The position numbers and the translations under genes were made by a program. Of a stretch of 64,000 bases of DNA, positions 42,578 through 50,297 are shown piece by piece (position 1 is the stretch's first letter; the number at the start of each line of letters is the position of its first letter). The notes under the pieces are model-generated. The model searched no databases, had not been told where the DNA came from, and worked only from the letters and a program-made list of their open reading frames with translations. Source of the stretch: a virus; the IMG/VR virus record IMGVR_UViG_3300050821_004803, positions 1 to 64,000 of that record; one strand, written 5' to 3'.

Positions 42578-45500
42578 TCAATAGTAACGGCACCTGGAGT
42601 AATGGAACCGGCGCTCCAATTACATACATCAAAGTTAACGTTACCGGATGTCAAATAAGGTGTAATACTCAAACCTCCGGATGTGGATGGAACGTATCCT
42701 GTGACAGCTTTGATGCTACCGCTAGGGTTCCACATGATGGAATCAGCTGCTGTAATACCTGTTACGGCTATCGTGGTTGTATTGCAAGCACCAGAAGCAA
42801 TTGCGGCTGTATTTAGTGCTGAGGCTGCCGTGGCTACCGTAAGACTATAGGGAACAAATCCACCAGAGGGTCCAACAGAAACCTGTCGAACTCCGGCTTT
42901 TATGCAGTCAGTAAAGGAGTTAGAAGTGGTATTCAAGACGCAGGTAGAGTCTCCACCAGAACCTTGAGTCCACGTATCCTGGGGGTTATTGACGGTGTCG
43001 GTAGATTGAAAGCCCCCCGTTGAAGTTACTTCCCAACCAATACCATTAGCCAGGGCTTCCCAGGGATGAGCAGCAGAACCAGAGGCCGTATTAAAAGATC
43101 CTATTGCCCCCGTACCGGTGTTGCTAGCAGTATCTATCCATTTCATAAGAGCTACGCCACTTCCCGTAGTTGCGTTATACTGGAAAGTGCTGGTATTTGC
43201 TGCCATCGTTAAAGAAAGATTGGTTGTGGGATTACCTATCGCAGACCAAAGAGTACCACCCGATCCGCTAAAGGTACAGGTTGTACTGGTACAAGAAACT
43301 CCGGAGCCCGTGAACGTAAAAGCTCCGGTGGTACTGTTGATACTAAGAACCCCGCTTCCACTTCCGGGACAAGCTCCGTTTGTTGAGCTACAAGCAATAC
43401 CTCCGTTTAGACTAACAACTTGTGTCCCCGCATTAACAGATAAAACACAAGTTGTAGCGTTGGTAGTCATACAAAAATTATTCCCAACAGAATACCAGAA
43501 GTTAGTTTGAGTAAAGACACCTGGAGTACCACTCTCTCCATACCCAACGGACCCTTGTTGCGACCCCGTGTGGTCATACAAATTAATAGCTGCATAGGAA
43601 CTGGTTGAGGTACTTTGAATTTTTAAAGTATTCTGGAAGGTATTGGTACCCGTAAAAGTCTGAGTCACAGCTAGCTGTGCGAGACTTGATACCCCGATAC
43701 CGCTGTCTTCGAGCTGATTCCCGCCGACTGACAAATTGACAAAATCCCCAGCTGTCCCAGCAACAGGAAGAAAGTAGTTTCCAGAAAAAGCAGGTGCTAC
43801 AATTGAAAGACCAAATTTAAACTGAGCCAAATTGCGATCTTCTACAATTGTACCACCAGTAAATTGACTGTCGTTGAATAATCCAGTTATCTGCGTAGTA
43901 TGCATTCCGAAATTTTCAAAGCATATAATGTATACACCCCCGCACGGAATATACGGTGTCAGGGTGTCCAAATCCCCAACTTGTTCAATTTGTAATACAT
44001 TTCCCAGCGGTCCAATTAGATTAGCGAACGGAGGCAATGCCTTATAACCTCCACTTATTCCACTGTTGATATACTCACTCCACGGATGAGCATTACGCCA
44101 ATTGATAACCGGATGAGCGTAACTAGCACCGCCTCCAGTAGCGTTGAAGGTTATATCAATTCCTTTGGATGTGTAGCTAGGATTATCAGGGCTTGCTTGA
44201 GTAGATTCAAGTGCTATCATTCGTTCCGCATAAGCAGTAGGTGGCGGCGATGCGATAAGGTCTCCTGCATTTCCGGAATCTGCAGTAGTGACGACGTTGC
44301 CAGTAGTAAAGGGAACTTCGAACTGAGTTCCTGAAAGTCCAGTACTAGATACGGTCAACGCTTGCCCATTCAAGAAAGTAGCATTACTTAGACCAGAAAA
44401 TAAAACAGTTTGTCCTGCTATGAAAGAATTCGTCGCTGTCAACGTTACAACATTAGAACTCACTGAGTATGCCGTAATGTTAGCTGTTCTAAATGGGACG
44501 TTATTGGCTTCCAATACTTCCGTAACCCCATCATGATAAAGACTCATTATCAGAGCGCCGGGATATACATGATAACCTGAAGTAACTGTCTCTGGTTGTA
44601 CACCTGGTATCGGCAGTCCGTTGCCCCGTATACCGATAACTTGACGAAAACCTAAGATAAGACAGTTATGGGTTTTATCGGTGCAGGTTGAGCTACCTCC
44701 TGATACATCGGCCCCAAAAACAATATAATCGGTTAAATAAAATCCGTTTGATGGTGCGTTATCTGCATCAAAAGATAACAGTCCCTGAGTTCCACCGAAG
44801 AATACATAATCCCCAGCCACGTGAGGTTCGGCGTTTTTTACCGTTATTGTTTGCACACCGCTAACAGGAGCACTAACCGCCGTTACTTGTACCTGTTCTG
44901 GACCATAGTTAGATGCAATCCAAGCAACATATGGAAGTCCAGTAGTAGGAAGTGTCTTACTGTCGTGCACAGTACACGCCACTGTACGAGAAACGGGAGG
45001 ACCTAACACACTACTAAGATTTCCATCCAGCAAGGCGTTAAGAACGCATATTCCGGTAGAAGCTGTGACAGAGCCGGTCACTGCCATGCTCCCTAAACCA
45101 AGAGCATTACTTTCCCACGTTGTACTTTGCGTTCCCGCTAGATTACCAGAAGAAATTGTATGACTAAGGTTCATTAAAAAACCACCTTGAATCAAAGAAG
45201 GTTCGGAACCATGATTACAATTTACAACAGGTGCGATATCACCAGTACCGGTGGTCGAAGTAACGGAACCACCGCAATAACCACCAAACTGAGTGCCATT
45301 AAGATTCATTCCCGCAAGACATTCATCTGACGGCGCTACACACCCACCAGGACTCCCACCATAGGCATATATTTTAGCATAATCCCCTATAGCTCGACTA
45401 TAATAAAAGATGGTCAAGCCCTGCCCAATACCGCTACTCCATTTAATTCCATTAATAATCATGCTTGTATGAGAACGCCAACCGGCCTCATCATTCGGGA

Positions 45501-46578
45501 CCCCAGACGCGTTGCCCCTGTCCTCGCCATAGCCCCACATTTGAGCATAGCTTTGAAAAGCTGGACCATTAGCCGCTAAACCACCCTGAGAATAGTTACT
45601 AGCAAGACCGTTTGCTTCAGCTTGAGATGTAAAAGAAGAAGATCCAATAGTAGCTACAAAAGTTCCGGACGTAGTTCCAGAAACCGCACTAACAGTCCAA
45701 GTTCCATTAAAAGCCCCCGAGCCATTTCTAGTATTGGTGATTGTAACAGAATCACCTACAACGGGCGCGGGACTAACGGAACCGGGAATAGCTACCCACG
45801 TAAAAGTTGCAACACCGGACGTAGCTACGGTATTTGTAATATTGTAAACCGGATTGGAGGTGTTATTAACGCCAAAAAAAGCCGGTTGACCTGTATTTTG
45901 AGCAAACATACCGATACTGGTTGAGGCAAAAATATTAGGTACATTAACCGTATTACTGGAGGGTGTGACAGTAAAACCCGGGATAGTTTGAGCAGCCGTA
46001 CCCGCAGAATCGGCAAACTGCACCGCAAAAGATGGCCCTACAACACCCCCACTTCCGCCAACAGGCGAACAATTACCATTTAACTGTGGAACATTTGTAG
46101 AAACCCCGCAGCCAGTTCCTATCCATAGCCCCGACACATCTCCCGACAATGCGGCTCTAGAAGTCGTTGAACTGATGCCGTATACCAGTGCACCCGTAGG
46201 AAGAGTGGCTCCTCCACCGCCACCACTAGTGCAAATATAGGAACCCGAATAAGAACAGTATTGGGGTGTTATGGTACGATTATCTATAATCCCTACGTTA
46301 GTACAACCTACAACAGCGGGAATACTCACACTGGAGTTAGTACCAACCAACACAACCACGTTCTCCGGAGACCCGGTTGCACAGGCAGCACTGGTGGCTT
46401 GTTGAACAGTCGGATAGACAGTACTGCCTGCATAAAAAGTATTGTTAATTTGAGGAAACTGATTCTGCTTCAAAAAGATATTCGAAGTTTCCAAAGCAGG
46501 AAAATTCAGAGTTTGAGCATCGACAACTTCGACTCCCAGCAAGCAACAAACTAAAATCATCCAAAGCCAACGTTTCAT
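42559..46578 (-). CDS. Secreted giant tail-fibre-like protein (1339 aa)
   Basis: The ATG overlaps the previous TGA. Residues 1-22 are a signal peptide (WLWMILVCCLLGVEVVDA). The body is Gly/Thr/Ser-rich with repeated short strands, typical of fibres and adhesins, and several Cys. Near the C-terminus FTGTNTFQNTLKIQSTS resembles the tail-fibre repeat seen before chaperone-like ends. The protein is likely displayed on the virion or on the cell surface. Confidence 0.65.
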   Translation of the reverse strand: MKRWLWMILVCCLLGVEVVDAQTLNFPALETSNIFLKQNQFPQINNTFYAGSTVYPTVQQATSAACATGSPENVVVLVGTNSSVSIPAVVGCTNVGIIDNRTITPQYCSYSGSYICTSGGGGGATLPTGALVYGISSTTSRAALSGDVSGLWIGTGCGVSTNVPQLNGNCSPVGGSGGVVGPSFAVQFADSAGTAAQTIPGFTVTPSSNTVNVPNIFASTSIGMFAQNTGQPAFFGVNNTSNPVYNITNTVATSGVATFTWVAIPGSVSPAPVVGDSVTITNTRNGSGAFNGTWTVSAVSGTTSGTFVATIGSSSFTSQAEANGLASNYSQGGLAANGPAFQSYAQMWGYGEDRGNASGVPNDEAGWRSHTSMIINGIKWSSGIGQGLTIFYYSRAIGDYAKIYAYGGSPGGCVAPSDECLAGMNLNGTQFGGYCGGSVTSTTGTGDIAPVVNCNHGSEPSLIQGGFLMNLSHTISSGNLAGTQSTTWESNALGLGSMAVTGSVTASTGICVLNALLDGNLSSVLGPPVSRTVACTVHDSKTLPTTGLPYVAWIASNYGPEQVQVTAVSAPVSGVQTITVKNAEPHVAGDYVFFGGTQGLLSFDADNAPSNGFYLTDYIVFGADVSGGSSTCTDKTHNCLILGFRQVIGIRGNGLPIPGVQPETVTSGYHVYPGALIMSLYHDGVTEVLEANNVPFRTANITAYSVSSNVVTLTATNSFIAGQTVLFSGLSNATFLNGQALTVSSTGLSGTQFEVPFTTGNVVTTADSGNAGDLIASPPPTAYAERMIALESTQASPDNPSYTSKGIDITFNATGGGASYAHPVINWRNAHPWSEYINSGISGGYKALPPFANLIGPLGNVLQIEQVGDLDTLTPYIPCGGVYIICFENFGMHTTQITGLFNDSQFTGGTIVEDRNLAQFKFGLSIVAPAFSGNYFLPVAGTAGDFVNLSVGGNQLEDSGIGVSSLAQLAVTQTFTGTNTFQNTLKIQSTSTSSYAAINLYDHTGSQQGSVGYGESGTPGVFTQTNFWYSVGNNFCMTTNATTCVLSVNAGTQVVSLNGGIACSSTNGACPGSGSGVLSINSTTGAFTFTGSGVSCTSTTCTFSGSGGTLWSAIGNPTTNLSLTMAANTSTFQYNATTGSGVALMKWIDTASNTGTGAIGSFNTASGSAAHPWEALANGIGWEVTSTGGFQSTDTVNNPQDTWTQGSGGDSTCVLNTTSNSFTDCIKAGVRQVSVGPSGGFVPYSLTVATAASALNTAAIASGACNTTTIAVTGITAADSIMWNPSGSIKAVTGYVPSTSGGLSITPYLTSGNVNFDVCNWSAGSITPGAVTIDWRVIR

Positions 46579-46754
46579 GGTGTTGCCCCCTTAAAGCTAT
46601 CTGATTTCCACAACGCAAACGCCCCCATGATTATCGACTCCCCAACGGCCAAACCATGTACAGAAAGAACAACTCCAATGCCCATAGCAACAAATGCCCA
46701 GACATTGGAGTTAACCGAATTAACGGCAAGAACGAAATTTTGGAAACGACTCAC
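46575..46754 (-). CDS. Holin candidate (59 aa)
   Basis: GTG start; TGA overlaps the ATG of the fibre gene. It has a hydrophobic core (VWAFVAMGIGVVLSVHGLAVGESIIMGAFALW) that can make one long or two short spans, and a charged C-terminus. It lies 52 bases beyond the endolysin gene in the direction of transcription, a normal holin position. No family match is claimed. Confidence 0.6.
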   Translation of the reverse strand: MSRFQNFVLAVNSVNSNVWAFVAMGIGVVLSVHGLAVGESIIMGAFALWKSDSFKGATP

Positions 46755-46786
46755 GAACCACCCACTAATCTTTAGAATGCCCCCTT

Positions 46787-46803
46787 AGAGGGGTTTGGCC
46801 TGG
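46787..46803 (+). repeat. Dispersed repeat copy 23
   Basis: AGAGGGGTTTGGCCTGG, canonical, between the endolysin and the holin candidate, just after the endolysin stop. Confidence 0.95.
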
Positions 46804-46806
46804 CGG

Positions 46807-47259
46807 TTATTGGTATTTAGGAACCCTGGCAAGAACCTCCGCAGGATAGGCGGTGTTCGATCCTCCATTCCACAGTAGGAGGGCCTTCGTTACATCGTTG
46901 TTTGCTGCCTGTAGTTTCTTTTGAAGGACAGCCAAACCCCATGTTATTCCTGTGTCGGGGTCGCATAGAGCCGCCATATCCCCCCTATAGCCCGCAGAAC
47001 GGACTGTTTCTCCCATTGTTTGGAATAGACCCCAACTAATCGAGCGGGCTATCTTTTCCGTAGGAGTTAGATTTTGTGGAACTTCATACCGCTGATAAAA
47101 GGCTGGTTCGTATCGGATCGCCCAAGGGTTCCAAGCACTTTCTTGCTCAACAACAGCGCACGCTAAAGCAGGATCAAGACCAAGGGTACTTGCCTTGGCC
47201 TTTACTGCCGCAATTAATGTGGGATTAACTGAAGGTCTCCAAACGCCGCTGTCGTGCAA
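46807..47259 (-). CDS. Endolysin: lytic transglycosylase (SLT-like)
   Basis: A 150-residue protein with a TTG start. ACAVVEQESAWNPWAIRYE carries the catalytic Glu40 in the (E)S pattern of Slt-type transglycosylases; ISWGLFQTMG and NGGSNTAYPAEVLARV match the GLFQ and N-term-to-Y motifs that follow. It would cleave peptidoglycan between MurNAc and GlcNAc. No signal peptide is present, so export depends on the holin. Confidence 0.85.
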   Translation of the reverse strand: MHDSGVWRPSVNPTLIAAVKAKASTLGLDPALACAVVEQESAWNPWAIRYEPAFYQRYEVPQNLTPTEKIARSISWGLFQTMGETVRSAGYRGDMAALCDPDTGITWGLAVLQKKLQAANNDVTKALLLWNGGSNTAYPAEVLARVPKYQ

Positions 47260-47512
47260 CTTCTACAGCGCGAATTGCGTTGGCATCCTGACGAGGCTGC
47301 AACAGCCTCCGATTGCCGACTTCGTAATCATCCAAACATTTTTCAACCGTGTCCGCACGCTCCTTATCAAGGTAATACGTACCTGGACCGTAGTTCTCGT
47401 GGTTGATACGAACCCCTGGATGAGGCATATTAAACATATCAATATCCGGAACCGTTACATACCGATGAGTTGCTTTAACAGCCTCTACAACGGGATTATC
47501 GACTTTCGCCAT
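47225..47512 (-). CDS. Unknown small protein
   Basis: A 95-residue protein with GAAAGG before the ATG. It contains a compact mixed region (YVTVPDIDMFNMPHPGVRINHENYGPGTYYLDKERADTVEKCL) followed by a basic helix. Overlaps the endolysin start by 35 bases. Possibly a head-completion or lysis accessory protein; not recognised. Confidence 0.55.
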   Translation of the reverse strand: MAKVDNPVVEAVKATHRYVTVPDIDMFNMPHPGVRINHENYGPGTYYLDKERADTVEKCLDDYEVGNRRLLQPRQDANAIRAVEVARQRRLETFS

Positions 47513-47530
47513 TTGTTTCCTTTCAAAGTA

Positions 47531-47565
47531 GAGAGGGGCTACAACCCCAGGCCATAACCCCTCTC
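47531..47565. repeat. Inverted repeat pair forming a hairpin
   Basis: GAGAGGGG at 47531-47538 pairs with CCCCTCTC at 47558-47565. The left arm is a decayed forward repeat; the right arm belongs to a full reverse copy. It fills the intergenic gap between 47512 and 47572 and could end or stabilise transcripts. Confidence 0.8.
47547..47564 (-). repeat. Dispersed repeat copy 24
   Basis: CCAGGCCATAACCCCTCT, reverse, spacer ATGG type. It forms the right arm of the hairpin at 47531-47565. Confidence 0.9.
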
Positions 47566-47571
47566 GTCTAT

Positions 47572-47793
47572 TTACGAACCTGTCTGATCTGCGCCACCAT
47601 ACATCCCGTTGGGTTCGCCGGGCGAAGAGGCCCCGCCAGCTCCAGGAACGGTGCCGTTATCAACAATAGGAACGTGGGGCGTAATAGGACTACGCATACC
47701 CATGTCCCGCTTCTGGTCAAGCATCCCGTGACCCATCGCACGATGAATTTCATGAACCTCGTGGTCTGGGCGGGACTGTTCAAACTTACTCAT
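47572..47793 (-). CDS. Small unknown virion-region protein
   Basis: A 73-residue protein with GAAGGAG before the ATG. The N-terminal half is rich in His and charged residues (RPDHEVHEIHRAMGHGML); the C-terminal half is Gly/Pro-rich. A second frame at 47568-47783 is rejected because it has no ribosome site. Unknown role between capsid and lysis genes. Confidence 0.55.
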   Translation of the reverse strand: MSKFEQSRPDHEVHEIHRAMGHGMLDQKRDMGMRSPITPHVPIVDNGTVPGAGGASSPGEPNGMYGGADQTGS

Positions 47794-47795
47794 AG

Positions 47796-47957
47796 TTATT
47801 CTCCTTCGGCCCCGGTGCAACAAGCAATGCCTTCAGCATTCCAGTAGATATCGTGGGTCGTTGTTTTGTCTTGCTGCTCTTCTTCTACGGCTATAGGTGC
47901 TGTTGGAAACCAAGTGACAGCATCTTCGTCCGTCCTGTCCTTACCAATGAATCCCAT
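47796..47957 (-). CDS. Small acidic protein (53 aa)
   Basis: ATG after AAGGAGAG; the TAA is 3 bases before the next ATG. It is acidic, with a CC pair near the end. It fills the gap after the capsid gene and has the genome's typical tight spacing, which supports its being real. Function unknown. Confidence 0.55.
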   Translation of the reverse strand: MGFIGKDRTDEDAVTWFPTAPIAVEEEQQDKTTTHDIYWNAEGIACCTGAEGE

Positions 47958-48001
47958 AGTCTCTCCTTAAAAGGCGGGGGCCATTAAGACCCCCATCCTA
48001 G

Positions 48002-49015
48002 TTAGTTATTGACCGAGGAAGCTCCAGCAGAGCGAACCTTATAAATCCAGGTCTGGTTGGTGATGATGGTCTTGAAAGCAAACTTCCAACCCATCTTACG
48101 AGACTGCTGCAGGGGATCGGACTGCCCGCCCGGAGCAACCACATATACCTTGAGGTTCTGGAGGTCACTAATCTGATAGGCGTGCTTCGCAATTGCAAAG
48201 GCGCTATAGATTTTGTTGGCCGCACCAGAAGTCGCCTGCGTAGTCGCTGCGAATGCCGGAGCGTTGGAACGAACTACTCGGAAGCCCGCCAGCTGATCCA
48301 CCTCGCCACGCCAGATTTTATCGGGCGCAACAAGTTGGTGAGAGGCTTTATAGTCGGGATCTTTCAGGATGGAAGCATACGCCTGAGACGCAGTGACAAG
48401 AACATAGTCACCGGAGTCCATAGGGCGTCCGCCAGCATCATTAAGAAGCGCATCCAAAGCAACCAAATCAGCATAACCAATAGTGTCGGAAGCGGTAAGA
48501 GTGGCATCGGAAACCTTGCCGTTGGGGTAGTAAACGGAAGTTGCGGCGTTAAGCACATTAAAAATCAACTGATCGTAGACTTCAGCTGCCTGAAGGGACA
48601 GAAGATACATGGTCTTCTGAACAATCGGGTGCTTTGCAGTTAGTTCTCCGAGATCGGAGATACGGGAGAGGAAACCGTACTGTTCAGCTACCGCGTCAAA
48701 CTGATTTAGAGTAAGACCGACAGCATCCGGCGCAATTCCTTCCGTAAGCTGTACGGGAGATGCCGGGGTAACAAACTTCTCTTCACGAACAAACTGAATC
48801 GTTTTCGAAGAGTTACTTGGAATTGGTGCAAGCTCCCCAAACTGGTTGAGGATGGTGTAAAGCTCCGCAACTTCCAGAAGCTTAGCAGAAAAGTAAGTCT
48901 GAAGGTCGGCAGCCACGTTACCAGCAACTCCAGCCGTGCCCGTAGTTACGGTCACAACGTCAGCGCCGAAGCCCACCAAGCTTAGAGCAAACCCAAAAAT
49001 TTTGTTAAAAAGCAT
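48002..49015 (-). CDS. Major capsid protein (N4-gp56-like)
   Basis: A 337-residue protein; the ATG at 49015 follows AAAGG. LNQFDAVAEQYGFLSRISDLGELTAKHP and the following helix (YLLSLQAAEVYDQLIFNVL) match the N4-gp56 family of HK97-fold capsid proteins. The C-terminal part has the expected beta domain (VYVVAPGGQSDPLQQSRKMGWKFAFKTIIT). The scaffold gene lies immediately upstream in transcription order. Confidence 0.8.
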   Translation of the reverse strand: MLFNKIFGFALSLVGFGADVVTVTTGTAGVAGNVAADLQTYFSAKLLEVAELYTILNQFGELAPIPSNSSKTIQFVREEKFVTPASPVQLTEGIAPDAVGLTLNQFDAVAEQYGFLSRISDLGELTAKHPIVQKTMYLLSLQAAEVYDQLIFNVLNAATSVYYPNGKVSDATLTASDTIGYADLVALDALLNDAGGRPMDSGDYVLVTASQAYASILKDPDYKASHQLVAPDKIWRGEVDQLAGFRVVRSNAPAFAATTQATSGAANKIYSAFAIAKHAYQISDLQNLKVYVVAPGGQSDPLQQSRKMGWKFAFKTIITNQTWIYKVRSAGASSVNN

Positions 49016-49031
49016 TAGATTACCTTTCGGA

Positions 49032-49865
49032 TTAAAACCGAAGGTTTTCCACACCGCGAGCTTCCTGCTCTTCTATAATTGCCTTACGACCTTCCTTTGT
49101 GTAAAAGGAGGGTTGTGCAGCCCTAGTAGTAGGAGGAGGTGTTGCGGGAGTTGAAGTTACCGTCGGTCGCGCCACAACAGGAGTGGTTGATCCACTCACA
49201 GGTGCGCTTTTCGGCAGGTTCCTTCCGGCTGACGCATCAACCGCCATACGATAAAGTTGTGCAAGGTCTCCAGATCGCTCCGGATACTGCTCTGAGATCT
49301 GGATACTTTGTTTAAGCAACGGAAAAGCGTCTAGCGTTTTCTGATAAGCTTCTGAATGCAAAAACTTCCGAATTTCCGGAACTTCCTGCTCCAATCCTTC
49401 AATCGCCTGCGATTTAACCACAGAAGCAATGATGGGGGCATAAGGGGCCAGACGTTCATCGACGAATTTACCTTGTACCTTCAGAAGTTCATCCTCATTC
49501 TTAGCACTCTTGATATCCTCAAAATATTTCTTAGGATTAGCAATATAGCTAATTAACGCTGGATCATCCTGTTGCTCAGACTTTTTCTTAAGCGGGTCGT
49601 TGTTGGTCGCCTCAAGAACTTTCTGCCTGAGTTCGGCAATCAACGCATCTTTGTGCTCGATTCCCTTGACTGCATCATCTACCGTTTTATAAACCGTTCC
49701 CGTTGCTGTCTTTAGGAGAGGTTCAGCCTCGACTGGAGTTACTTCAGTTGCGGTCTGCGGTTGGGTTACTGCGGTGGGTTTGACTTCCGGATTTGCGAAA
49801 ATCTCATCTAGCGTAAGATCACTAGGAGCATCGTCGAAATTGAAGTCTGCGGGTGTTACTGACAT
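49032..49865 (-). CDS. Scaffolding protein
   Basis: A 277-residue, Pro/Thr/Glu-rich and helical protein directly before the capsid gene. The N-terminal 50 residues are acidic and disordered, the middle is helical with heptads (ALIAELRQKVLEA), and the C-terminus ends in a basic helix (KEGRKAIIEEQEARGVENLRF), the part that contacts capsid in known scaffolds. Assigned by position and composition. Confidence 0.7.
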   Translation of the reverse strand: MSVTPADFNFDDAPSDLTLDEIFANPEVKPTAVTQPQTATEVTPVEAEPLLKTATGTVYKTVDDAVKGIEHKDALIAELRQKVLEATNNDPLKKKSEQQDDPALISYIANPKKYFEDIKSAKNEDELLKVQGKFVDERLAPYAPIIASVVKSQAIEGLEQEVPEIRKFLHSEAYQKTLDAFPLLKQSIQISEQYPERSGDLAQLYRMAVDASAGRNLPKSAPVSGSTTPVVARPTVTSTPATPPPTTRAAQPSFYTKEGRKAIIEEQEARGVENLRF

Positions 49866-49913
49866 GTGCTTTCCTTGTGGGATTTCATGTTAAAATTAGG
49901 TCTTGTGAACCTA

Positions 49914-50297
49914 TTAGACGCTCTCATAAAGAGCGAAAACTTTGTCGAACTCGACTTTCTCATAGGGCTTCGCAAGTGCCGCCCTAACTTCGGACTTTTT
50001 GGCAATAGCCCGATTTACCTCAGCCTCGTCATAACCTATCCAATAAATACCCAACTGAAGACGATCATAGTCTCGGAGCGTGTCCTGGGGTTGTTCGAGC
50101 TTGGCGCGTAACGCAGCCTTTTGAAGGCGCTTACGATTCATTAAAGTTACGAAACCGGGATGGTTGATAAGGGAACGAACTGACTCTTCATCGTCAATAT
50201 TTTCATTAAATCTCTTTTCAACTTCGACTACAAGAGGTGTGTTAGAGCTAAACCACCAGGCCCTAACCCCTCTAAACCATTTCTTAATGTGGAACAA
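49914..50297 (-). CDS. Unknown protein downstream of the portal gene
   Basis: A 127-residue basic, helical protein. A dispersed repeat (50256) is read in frame in the first 15 codons. Charged helices (NRKRLQKAALRAKLEQ) suggest contact with portal or DNA. Small proteins in this place between portal and scaffold are often head-completion or protease-related, but no catalytic residues are seen. Confidence 0.55.
   Translation of the reverse strand: MFHIKKWFRGVRAWWFSSNTPLVVEVEKRFNENIDDEESVRSLINHPGFVTLMNRKRLQKAALRAKLEQPQDTLRDYDRLQLGIYWIGYDEAEVNRAIAKKSEVRAALAKPYEKVEFDKVFALYESV
50256..50273 (-). repeat. Dispersed repeat copy 25
   Basis: CCAGGCCCTAACCCCTCT, reverse, inside the N-terminal codons of the gene starting at 50297. 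Confidence 0.9.

Noticed and set aside
42559-46578. Many long plus-strand ORFs opposite the fibre gene
   Set aside because: They are antisense shadows of Thr/Gly/Ser-rich repeats without ribosome sites.
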